From positions 1 to 7,347 of the forward strand of contig JACUTX010000129.1 in NCBI GenBank assembly GCA_014859615.1: 7,347 bases of DNA. The letters run 5' to 3'. The DNA comes from Desulfuromonadales bacterium (GTDB taxonomy: Bacteria > Desulfobacterota > Desulfuromonadia > Desulfuromonadales > UBA2294). Numbering within the stretch: the stretch's first letter is position 1; each line of letters begins with the position of its first letter. Positions 1-5,383 of this stretch are shown piece by piece. The translations under genes and the position numbers were made by a program. The notes below the pieces were generated by a model. That model saw only the letters and a list, made by a program, of their open reading frames with translations. It did not search any database and was not told the origin of the DNA.

Positions 1-69
1 GCGAATGGCAATTTGGCAATAGGTCTGTCCAAACTGACGCAAAACAAAAGGGGCGTCGCGAAAAGACAT
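1..69 (-). CDS. Possible 5' end of an unidentified gene (partial)
   Basis: An ATG (complement of 67-69) lies 8 bases beyond the stop codon of the transporter gene, and the frame stays open for 23 codons to the window edge, reading MSFRDAPFVLRQFGQTYCQI and three more residues. Strand and spacing would fit a downstream operon member. There is no convincing ribosome binding site, only a T-rich stretch, and 23 codons are too few to identify a family. The same stretch holds an inverted repeat (36-40 with 53-57, 12-base loop) that could instead be part of a weak transcription end for the transporter gene. The call rests only on the open frame and position. Confidence 0.3.
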   Translation of the reverse strand, partial: MSFRDAPFVLRQFGQTYCQIAIR

Positions 70-77
70 CAGCAAAA

Positions 78-1682
78 CTATGCGGCCGGGAGGATCATCA
101 AGAGAATTTTGACCGCCACGATTTTACTGATCAGTGCGACCGGATAGACGGTGGCGTAGGCGGCGGGGGCGTAAGATGAAGAGGATAGAGACTGGGCGGA
201 GGAGAGGCCTGAAGCGCTCGTCATCCCGCCGACCAGCACGCCGAGCAGACGCAGAAAACGGACCCGCAGCAGCCAGAGACCGATCGCTGCGCCGACGATA
301 ACCGGCAGCAGCGTCACAACAACGCCGGAAAAAAGCAGGGAGCCCCCCCGCTCCTGCAGCGTCACCACAAACGATGCACCAGCCGATGTTCCGACCGAAG
401 CCATAAACAGAGCTAAACCAAGATCGCGGAAGAGTCGATTGCCAGCCATCGGCAGATCCCAGATCACCGGCCCGGTCTGATAGAGGGCACCGAGGAGCAA
501 TCCCGACAAAAGGGTACCGCCGGTTGTGCCGAGGGTTAGCGGCCCGATCAGCGGCAGCGGCAAGGTGATGCGACCGAGCAGCAGACCGAGGAGCAGCCCG
601 GCCAGAATCGGGAGCAGACTGATATTATAGGTCTCTTTGAGGTTATTACCAAGCAGCCGGGCAACATTGCTCAGTGCGCGTTCGTCACCGACAGCATGGA
701 GCACGTCACCGAGATGCAGACGAATATGAGGGCTGGGGACAAGATCGATACCACTGCGGGTCACACGCGTTATCTGGACATTAAACGTTTCACGTAAATT
801 AAACCCACCCAAGGTGGCTCCGACCCGGCTTCGTTTGGAGACGACGATCTCTCTTTTGCCAAACACCCGATCGAAGGCGATCTCTCTTTCTATCGGTTGG
901 CCGATAAACAGCTCCATCTTATCCAGAGCACTCCCCTGACCGACCAGACGCAAGTGATCCCCCTCTTCCAGAACCGTGTCACCACGGACCAGAATCGGCT
1001 CTGTGGCAGAGCGACGCAGCAGACGGGTAATGGTGACCGGTGCAATATCCTTCAGGGCGATCGCATCAATACGTTTCCCGAAAAGATTGACGTTGGTCAC
1101 TTCCACATGACGGACGGTGATCGGCGGATTGGTCTCGCTCAACTCCGCACTCAGTCTCTTCTCCTCATTCACCAGATCGACCCGCAACAGGCGCGGCAGC
1201 AGTTTGATAAAAAGAGCCATCCCGATAACACCAAAACCGTAAGTCACCCCGTAAGCGGCAGGGGCCCGATCGTGACCGACAACCTCAACCGCTGCCGCCA
1301 GCGAGGGGGTACTGGTCATCGCTCCGGAGAGAATACCGGCGCCGGTCCCGGCATCAAAGCCAAAAAACCTGCAACAAAGATAGGTGGTCAGGGTGCCGGT
1401 CAGCGCCATGGCGATAACAGCCAGCGCCATGGCGATCCCGTGACTGCGAAACGAACTGATAAAACCGGGACCGGCCTGAAGCCCGATCGCATAGATAAAC
1501 ATCGCCAGACCGATGGTCTGAATCCCCGTGGGGAGCGTGACGCCAAAATGCCCGAAAACCAGAGCAACAAAAATAATTGCCGAGGGGCCGAGAGAAACCC
1601 CCTTAAGCCGGATCTTACCGAGGAGTTCACCAATAATGATGATCAGCAGAAGCAAAAAAATCTGATTATGAAGCAGGTTCAC
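78..1682 (-). CDS. AspT/YidE/YbjL-type membrane transporter with two RCK_C (TrkA_C) domains
   Basis: Predicted inner-membrane transporter of the aspartate:alanine exchanger (AAE) class; the substrate cannot be read from sequence. The 534-residue protein has the family layout: an N-terminal membrane half (about 1-165), a soluble centre with two RCK_C-like modules (about 190-262 and 272-346), and a C-terminal membrane half (about 352-534). The two membrane halves are related: IGLQAGPGF near 66-74 mirrors VGTSAGASF near 430-438, and SGAMTSTPSLAAA near 119-131 mirrors VGGMTSASGLSSA near 484-496, each followed by a PAAY motif. The start is taken as GTG (complement of 1680-1682) because CGGAG at 1688-1692 sits 5 bases upstream and the membrane segment begins at once. 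The upstream in-frame ATG at 1752-1754 would add 24 unlike residues and lies inside a repeat. The gene follows the DAC-domain gene on the same strand after 252 bases. RCK_C domains usually bind small ligands and gate transport. Confidence 0.88.
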   Translation of the reverse strand: MNLLHNQIFLLLLIIIIGELLGKIRLKGVSLGPSAIIFVALVFGHFGVTLPTGIQTIGLAMFIYAIGLQAGPGFISSFRSHGIAMALAVIAMALTGTLTTYLCCRFFGFDAGTGAGILSGAMTSTPSLAAAVEVVGHDRAPAAYGVTYGFGVIGMALFIKLLPRLLRVDLVNEEKRLSAELSETNPPITVRHVEVTNVNLFGKRIDAIALKDIAPVTITRLLRRSATEPILVRGDTVLEEGDHLRLVGQGSALDKMELFIGQPIEREIAFDRVFGKREIVVSKRSRVGATLGGFNLRETFNVQITRVTRSGIDLVPSPHIRLHLGDVLHAVGDERALSNVARLLGNNLKETYNISLLPILAGLLLGLLLGRITLPLPLIGPLTLGTTGGTLLSGLLLGALYQTGPVIWDLPMAGNRLFRDLGLALFMASVGTSAGASFVVTLQERGGSLLFSGVVVTLLPVIVGAAIGLWLLRVRFLRLLGVLVGGMTSASGLSSAQSLSSSSYAPAAYATVYPVALISKIVAVKILLMILPAA

Positions 1683-1687
1683 GTTCA

Positions 1688-1692
1688 CTCCG
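1688..1692 (-). promoter_or_regulatory. Ribosome binding site fixing the transporter start
   Basis: On the minus strand CGGAG lies 5 bases before a GTG codon (1680-1682). It decides the start in favour of this GTG over the upstream ATG at 1752-1754, which lies in a repeat. Confidence 0.65.
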
Positions 1693-1746
1693 TAAATAAA
1701 AAGAGGCGATTCAGTCCCCTGTTGCAAAGAGGTTGTCACCCCCAAG

Positions 1747-1826
1747 CTTGTCATCCTAAAAAAGATTCTTTCGGGGCTTCATGGCTTTAAAAGCTGGATT
1801 CCCGATGACCCCCTCGAGAATGACAC
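1747..1826 (+). repeat. 80-bp dispersed repeat, copy A, with inverted ends
   Basis: It begins CTTGTCATCC and ends GAGAATGACAC, so the ends are imperfect inverted repeats of one another. It aligns along its whole length with copy B at 1841-1920; the shared core includes TTAAAAGCTGGATTCCCG. The size and TGTCATTCC-like ends resemble small non-coding repeats (REP or MITE-like) common between genes in many proteobacteria. It encodes nothing. Confidence 0.75.
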
Positions 1827-1840
1827 CTTTCTGTAGAATG

Positions 1841-1920
1841 CTTGTCATCCCCGAATGATTTTATCAAAGGATCCATAGCTTAAAAGCTGGATTCCCGGTG
1901 CCCCCCTTGCGGAATGACAG
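1841..1920 (+). repeat. 80-bp dispersed repeat, copy B, with inverted ends
   Basis: Second copy in the same orientation as copy A, with a period of 94 bases. It begins CTTGTCATCC and ends GGAATGACAG. The right halves of A and B, from the AAAAGCTGGATTCCCG core onward, are best conserved; the left arms have diverged. It ends 14 bases before the stop codon of the DAC-domain gene. Confidence 0.75.
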
Positions 1921-1934
1921 TGCTGGCACTTTTG

Positions 1935-3221
1935 TTAACCGAATCGGTAGACTTTTTTGCCGGCGCGATAAAGCTCTACCGGTCCATCTTCAGAGACTTT
2001 CACCACCCGGCCAAAGTGCGAGGCGGCACTCGCAGCGGTGGTCCGGCCGCCACCGGTCACCACCCCCTTCACCTGTGAAGTATCGACAATCACCCCGGTA
2101 TCGAGCAGCTCCCCTTTGCGATTGATCACCGTCAGACCGTCCGAAGAGAGGATCCGACTCAGTTCGCCGGAGCGTATCAGATCGTTGAGTTTACGTCCAC
2201 GCACATGTTCTACCAGTGCCCGGCTCAAAGAATCGCGTCCGCCGACCGACCCCTTGCGCAAGGCGTCGAGATCGGTTGCGTCATCGGCGATCAGCACTAC
2301 CGTCCCGTGGCGCAACTTCGATAATGCGTAAATAGCCCAGACAAGGGGCTCAATAGAGCGTTTCTCAAGCTTGCGGGCAAAAAATTCCCGAAAGATGTCG
2401 GGGTCGTACACACACCATACCCCTTTGCGCCAGACCAGGAGTTGGCCGTTATCGAGGACCACCTCCACCTCCGAGACATCGTTGACAAAGACCGCAAACG
2501 CCCCTTCCCCCGATTGACTGATCAGAGAGACGATGTCGCGGTTGGCGAGCTGATCAACCGCTGCCCGCGGACGGAGTGAGCCGGTCTGGATCGTCCCCTT
2601 TACATTCATGCGGATGTCGCAGACATAGAGCGCCCGCAGCCCGTCGACAAAGCGGTAGGAGAGCGGATTGCGAAAAAAATTACCGGTGATCCGCCGGCGA
2701 TCCTTACCGAGATCAAACCAGTTGTAGTGAGAGCTTTTGAGCGATTTAACAAAATCGTCGATGTTCGATCTGGAGACCAGAAAACCGGTCGTCGCCGGCG
2801 TCCCCTCATAACGCTGATAAGAGAGGTTTTTCAGCAGCTGGATCAGGCTTTGCACCGGCCAGAAGACCCCTTTACGATCCCCGCGCAGATAACGGGCGAC
2901 GGCGATATCTGTAAGCGAAGTGAGAAGCGCCGTGCGAAAGTGTGCCGCATAACTCTGGGCAGAAAAACCGCCATGCAACCCTTCGAAGGCGGCGAGGAGC
3001 TCATGAATAAAACTGATCTCCGTGTCTGTGAAGGCGAGTTCGTCGCGGTAAGCCCGAAACTGAAGGAGAGTCCCGTCGAACTTCAACGGCACCAGAATCT
3101 CCCGAGGATCATTGGCTTCGGATTTCTCGTCGGATTTTTCGCATTCAGCCAGAGAGACCAGGGCCCCGCCAAGGAAGGTACTGACGCTGTTTTCGATAGC
3201 ATTGAAGGCGGTTTTTGGCAT
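1935..3221 (-). CDS. Predicted diadenylate-cyclase (DAC) domain protein with an N-terminal sensor-like region and a variant active site
   Basis: A 428-residue soluble protein with no signal peptide or membrane segment. The C-terminal part (about 300-428) has the order of elements of DisA_N/DAC domains, which condense two ATP into c-di-AMP: the strand HGTVVLIADD (305-314), the DG motif (DGLTVINRKG, 361-370), the second catalytic loop GGGRTTAAS (390-398) and the closing strands VSEDGPVELY (409-418). The 32-residue distance between DG and the loop matches the spacing in DisA. The loop normally reads GTRHRAA; here the RHR triad is RTT, so activity or product may differ. The N-terminal 290 residues, including WRKGVWCVYD (264-273), look like an alpha/beta sensor region, as in DAC proteins with N-terminal sensor domains (DACNV-like); I cannot assign the subfamily firmly. 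The ATG (3219-3221) follows GGAAG by 9 bases. The RCK_C transporter gene follows on the same strand. Confidence 0.75.
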   Translation of the reverse strand: MPKTAFNAIENSVSTFLGGALVSLAECEKSDEKSEANDPREILVPLKFDGTLLQFRAYRDELAFTDTEISFIHELLAAFEGLHGGFSAQSYAAHFRTALLTSLTDIAVARYLRGDRKGVFWPVQSLIQLLKNLSYQRYEGTPATTGFLVSRSNIDDFVKSLKSSHYNWFDLGKDRRRITGNFFRNPLSYRFVDGLRALYVCDIRMNVKGTIQTGSLRPRAAVDQLANRDIVSLISQSGEGAFAVFVNDVSEVEVVLDNGQLLVWRKGVWCVYDPDIFREFFARKLEKRSIEPLVWAIYALSKLRHGTVVLIADDATDLDALRKGSVGGRDSLSRALVEHVRGRKLNDLIRSGELSRILSSDGLTVINRKGELLDTGVIVDTSQVKGVVTGGGRTTAASAASHFGRVVKVSEDGPVELYRAGKKVYRFG

Positions 3222-3305
3222 GAGATTATGCTTCCATAATTACGCGGATAAAATTCAGGCGATGTAATTTCGGGTGCCGAATGCATGGGCCGGAGAATAA
3301 CACCT

Positions 3306-3562
3306 CTAACTCCCCCGCGGTTCAAAAAGAGTCACCCCCAGAAGCGGACAGACGCTGAGCAGATGCCCGAGAAACAGGTCGGCTTCTGCCAGCTCTTCGC
3401 CGACAAGGAGATAGATCCCGCAGCGGCAAGCTCTTCACGCTCACTCTCTCGGACAAAAAGATTGCGTGGCATCACCATACAGCGCCCGCCCCATTCTGAT
3501 TTCGCAATCATCTTGACGCCGTCGGCCAAAAATATGCGAATAGCGAACGATTTGGGTGACAT
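3306..3562 (-). pseudogene. Decayed GIY-YIG nuclease family gene, frameshifted and internally deleted
   Basis: The first frame (ATG at 3560-3562) reads MSPKSFAIRIFLADG, then SEWGGRCMVMPRNLF and REELAAAG, the N-terminus typical of bacterial GIY-YIG family proteins that start with a RIFLxDG strand and a (V/C)xPRxxL motif. Near 3417-3424 the match changes frame, as if one base were lost, and continues GIYLLVGEELAEAD, then SVCPLLGVTLFEPRGS, and stops at 3306-3308. In intact relatives GIYLLxG is followed by the YIGEA motif and the rest of the catalytic domain, and only about 100 residues later by the EAD...LPLLGV segment. Here the two are fused, so the YIG motif and catalytic residues are gone. 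LADG also runs straight into VKMI where relatives have about four more residues. The product would be inactive. The family assignment rests on remembered motifs. Confidence 0.62.
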
Positions 3563-3731
3563 AGTGCGCGCATCCTGATTATGGGGAGGGAGATACTGTT
3601 CTAAACAATAACAGCCATCAAGGACGGAAACAACCTAACTATTGATCCTGACAGAAAATATCAAAATGTAAGCAGTTGGTTTGATGTTGATAGAGCGAAG
3701 TTGACTGGAGCGGTTGACCCGCTTAAGAGAG
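3563..3731. other. Low-GC gap with a coding-like fragment of unknown origin
   Basis: This gap between the GIY-YIG relic and the Nudix gene is visibly richer in A and T than its neighbours. On the plus strand the frame opens after a TAA near 3602-3604 and reads without a stop, including DGNNLTIDPDRKYQNV and SSWFDVDRAKLTGAVDP, into the antisense of the Nudix gene. The residue make-up looks protein-like but there is no ATG and no family I recognise. A 5-bp hairpin (3709-3713 with 3719-3723) sits 8 bases past the Nudix stop and lacks a T-run, so it is not a good terminator. This may be the debris of an insertion. Confidence 0.35.
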
Positions 3732-4142
3732 TTAGGCAAACAAAGGAGATCGTTTTGACAGGTATCTCTCAAGAACTGGCAAATCAGCCTCGGCCCAGTC
3801 GAGCGTGCGTAATTGCGCTGCTGGCAACCAACAGAGGTCAGCATGCTCAAGCAGAACGATTTCGCCGGACTCAATTGTGCAGAGAAAAGGATAGAGCGTC
3901 ACACTGAAGTGCTCATATTGATGCGTGGCAGAAGGGAGTTGTTCGCAGACAGAGATAAAAATACCCAGCTCTTCGAAAATTTCGCGTTTAAGACAGACTT
4001 CAGGTTCTTCCCCCGGATGAATCTTCCCGCCAGGGAATTCCCACTTGAGAGGCAGATTCATTGTCGCGCTGCGCTGCGCCGCAAAAACAAGGCCGTTCGC
4101 TTCAATAATGGCGCACGTCACATGGAGATGGTTCTTATCCAT
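3732..4142 (-). CDS. MutT-type Nudix hydrolase, (d)NTP pyrophosphohydrolase
   Basis: A 136-residue cytoplasmic enzyme predicted to hydrolyse a nucleoside triphosphate to the monophosphate and pyrophosphate, as in removal of oxidised dGTP or dCTP analogues. The Nudix box is complete at residues 39-61: Gly39, five residues, Glu45, seven residues, then REIFEELGI with metal-binding Glu57 and Glu58. The preceding KWEFPGGK (33-40) and the late WLPAAQLRTLDWAEAD (105-120) are typical of MutT and NudG-like proteins, whose usual length is 130-140. AAQRS (21-25) fits the substrate strand of the same group. The ATG is preceded by AAGAGAG at about 9 bases. Exact substrate (8-oxo-dGTP versus modified CTP) is not readable. 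It lies 260 bases after the DUF1460 gene on the same strand, too far for tight coupling. Confidence 0.9.
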   Translation of the reverse strand: MDKNHLHVTCAIIEANGLVFAAQRSATMNLPLKWEFPGGKIHPGEEPEVCLKREIFEELGIFISVCEQLPSATHQYEHFSVTLYPFLCTIESGEIVLLEHADLCWLPAAQLRTLDWAEADLPVLERYLSKRSPLFA

Positions 4143-4402
4143 TTAATAAACTCTCTTGACCGGTACAAAAGCCACCCGTAACGATTGAGCACCTGCGAAA
4201 AAGTTGTCATTCCCGAGGGGTCATTTAAGAATCCGATAACCTTGTCAAAGCATGTCCCCGTTCGAAATCCGCAAACAGACCCGTTTTTACCTGGTCACCC
4301 CAATCGAGAAGGATACAACAAAGGCGACTTTGACGGGTCGTACTGGCTTAATCCCTTGCCGATGCGGCGAATATGTGTCATTGCTCAACTGAGTCAAACT
4401 CT
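4143..4402. other. Intergenic region with a repeat fragment and a doubtful small ORF
   Basis: The 260 bases between the DUF1460 and Nudix genes contain the inverted repeat fragment at 4204-4234. On the minus strand TTGACA (complement of 4243-4248) is a perfect -35 hexamer ahead of the Nudix gene, but no good -10 lies at 16-18 bases, only AT-rich TTAAAT at 14. On the plus strand an ATG at 4252 opens 46 codons to a TGA at 4390-4392, without a ribosome binding site. I see no terminator with a T-run. Confidence 0.45.
4204..4234 (-). repeat. Inverted partial copy of the 80-bp repeat (copy C)
   Basis: The bases TTGTCATTCCCGAGGGG followed by TCAT and GAATCC match the reverse complement of the right halves of copies A and B (TGTCATTC, CGAGGGGGTCAT, GGAATCC), with one base missing and a short mismatch. 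The rest of the element is not found in the following 100 bases, so this is a half-element in the opposite orientation. Confidence 0.6.
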
Positions 4403-4418
4403 CTACCGGGCCCGGTAG
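4403..4418. repeat. Perfect 16-bp palindrome over the DUF1460 stop codon
   Basis: CTACCGGGCCCGGTAG equals its own reverse complement. Its left end is the TAG stop codon of the DUF1460 gene, read on the minus strand. It could form a short GC-rich hairpin in the transcript, but no T-run follows, so it is not a standard intrinsic terminator. Confidence 0.7.
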
Positions 4419-5197
4419 ACCACCATCCCCGGCTTCCCCTGCAGATAGACCAGCAGATCGACGTCGACCACCCGGCTCACGCCGTTAAGTGATGAGGCAT
4501 GACGCAGCAAAAAGCCGTCCTGACCTGGCACCAGCAGTCCGGTATGGCTGACGTCCAGACCGTCGCGTGCACTGTAGATACCGACATAATCACCCGCCTT
4601 GAGCGCCGACACCACCGTCCGGTCGATTGCAGATGTCGGGATAAAGACGATCTCACGCCGCGTTACCGGCAGACCTGACAGCCAGTCGGTCCCGTCGTTT
4701 TTACGATTGAGCTGCTTGACCACCACCTGCACCCTCCCCGCCCCGACCGCTGCGGTTACATCGGTGAGCGCCCTGGAGTCATCGGCCACCCAGTCGCTGA
4801 AAAAATGACGGCGGTTCGCATAGGTCACCTCCCCGCCACGATAACGGACCTGTTTGAGCTGCTCAGAAAAATCGGCCAGATGATCGGCGCGGCGTAACGC
4901 TTCGATCGTATCGAGAAAAGTAAAGCAGTCGAACCCCGCCAGATTGATCACCAGCTGTTCGGCAGTGTGCGGGCCACCGACCAGAGTATTGGCAACATAG
5001 GGGGTGGTGAGAAAATGCGCTGACAGAGCGGCAATCCGCTCGCCGGGTGGATCAATAGCGTGCGCGGTTGAGATGATCCGGCTCAGTTCGGGGTCGGTCC
5101 AACGACCGAGCTGAACCGACTTCTGTTCAGCAGCCAGCGCCACGCAGGCGAGCAGGATCAAAAGGAGCAGGATCGATGTTGGAATTTTAATCGGCAT
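4403..5197 (-). CDS. DUF1460 family exported N-acetylmuramoyl-L-alanine amidase-like protein
   Basis: A 264-residue exported protein of the DUF1460 family, NlpC/P60-like cysteine hydrolases that act on peptidoglycan stem peptides. The family nucleophile motif is present as AGFDCFTFLDTIEA (Cys91); the RYRGGEVTYANRRHFFSDW stretch (118-136) is a family hallmark; the probable catalytic His218 is in LDVSHTGLLV; and RHASS (232-236) matches the conserved end of the fold. The N-terminus is a signal sequence with one Lys, a leucine-rich core and then LLAC at 15-18. LLAC fits a lipobox (mature Cys18), but the hydrophobic run continues to ALAAE, which also suits ordinary cleavage after ALA, so lipoprotein versus soluble periplasmic form is open. 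The ATG at 5195-5197 is preferred; a TTG at once before it would add one residue, and neither has a strong ribosome binding site. The gene is divergent from the LD-carboxypeptidase gene. Confidence 0.87.
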   Translation of the reverse strand: MPIKIPTSILLLLILLACVALAAEQKSVQLGRWTDPELSRIISTAHAIDPPGERIAALSAHFLTTPYVANTLVGGPHTAEQLVINLAGFDCFTFLDTIEALRRADHLADFSEQLKQVRYRGGEVTYANRRHFFSDWVADDSRALTDVTAAVGAGRVQVVVKQLNRKNDGTDWLSGLPVTRREIVFIPTSAIDRTVVSALKAGDYVGIYSARDGLDVSHTGLLVPGQDGFLLRHASSLNGVSRVVDVDLLVYLQGKPGMVVYRAR

Positions 5198-5253
5198 CAA
5201 TGGTACCCAGGGCTAATTGATCTTTGAGTCGTTCGAGAACGCGACTGCTTCAG

Positions 5254-5282
5254 GTTATATCGGCAGGCGCCTGATTTGGCAA
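5254..5282 (-). promoter_or_regulatory. Sigma70-type promoter for the DUF1460 gene
   Basis: On the minus strand TTGCCA (complement of 5277-5282) and TATAAC (complement of 5254-5259) are 17 bases apart, each matching consensus at five of six positions. Transcription would start near 5247, giving a leader of about 50 bases before the ATG. The spacer contains AGGCGCCT, a palindrome. Confidence 0.65.
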
Positions 5283-5370
5283 GAACTATAGAGTCGATCC
5301 ATGCGTCCAAGCCGGTTGTATTTACACCAGATTAAAGGTAAATTGGCACAGTTTAACTCCTTTACTAGCG

Positions 5371-5375
5371 CGGAG
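5371..5375 (+). promoter_or_regulatory. Ribosome binding site selecting a TTG start for ldcA
   Basis: CGGAG lies 8 bases before TTG at 5384-5386. No in-frame ATG lies nearby, and the protein must begin here to include the N-terminal strand NLYIVTPS, so the rare TTG start is well supported. Confidence 0.65.
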
Positions 5376-5383
5376 ATTTCCCT

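Larger units (their letters stand above)
1683..1934. other. Intergenic region made mostly of two repeat copies
   Basis: The 252 bases between the transporter gene and the DAC-domain gene hold no supportable gene. About two thirds is the pair of 80-bp repeats described separately, plus the transporter's ribosome binding site. A further TTGTCACCCCC at about 1735-1745 resembles another repeat end. I see no clear promoter or terminator, so whether the two genes share a transcript is open. Confidence 0.6.
5201..5383. promoter_or_regulatory. Divergent intergenic region between the DUF1460 and ldcA-like genes
   Basis: This 183-base gap must drive both transcription units. It holds a good minus-strand promoter (5254-5282). 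For the plus strand the best I see is TTGTAT, 17 bases, TAAATT, starting at about 5315, with only 3 and 4 matches to consensus, so the ldcA promoter is uncertain. A small inverted repeat, CGTTC-GA-GAACG at 5230-5241, lies just downstream of the expected minus-strand transcription start and could be an operator. Confidence 0.6.

Noticed and set aside
1401..1436. Direct repeat of CAGCGCCATGGCGAT with a 21-base period
   Set aside because: It lies inside the transporter gene and encodes repeated Ala-Met-Ala-Leu in a membrane helix; this is explained by residue composition.
897..1790. A 297-codon open frame on the plus strand opposite the transporter gene
   Set aside because: It is rich in Arg, Gln, Asp, His and Thr, as expected for the antisense of a hydrophobic membrane protein, resembles no family, and runs into repeat copy A. 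The minus-strand frame has clear motifs throughout.
3269..3281. Small hairpin TTCGG-GTG-CCGAA upstream of the DAC-domain gene
   Set aside because: Only five base pairs with no T-run and no known operator match; too weak to call as terminator or regulatory site.
4185..4418. A 77-codon plus-strand frame in the gap after the DUF1460 gene
   Set aside because: It starts at TTG without a ribosome binding site, its first part is the repeat fragment, and its end is antisense to the DUF1460 C-terminus.
5344..5349. TGGCAC resembling the -24 element of a sigma54 promoter ahead of ldcA
   Set aside because: The required GC of the -12 element (TTGCW) is absent at the right spacing; the bases there read AACTC.
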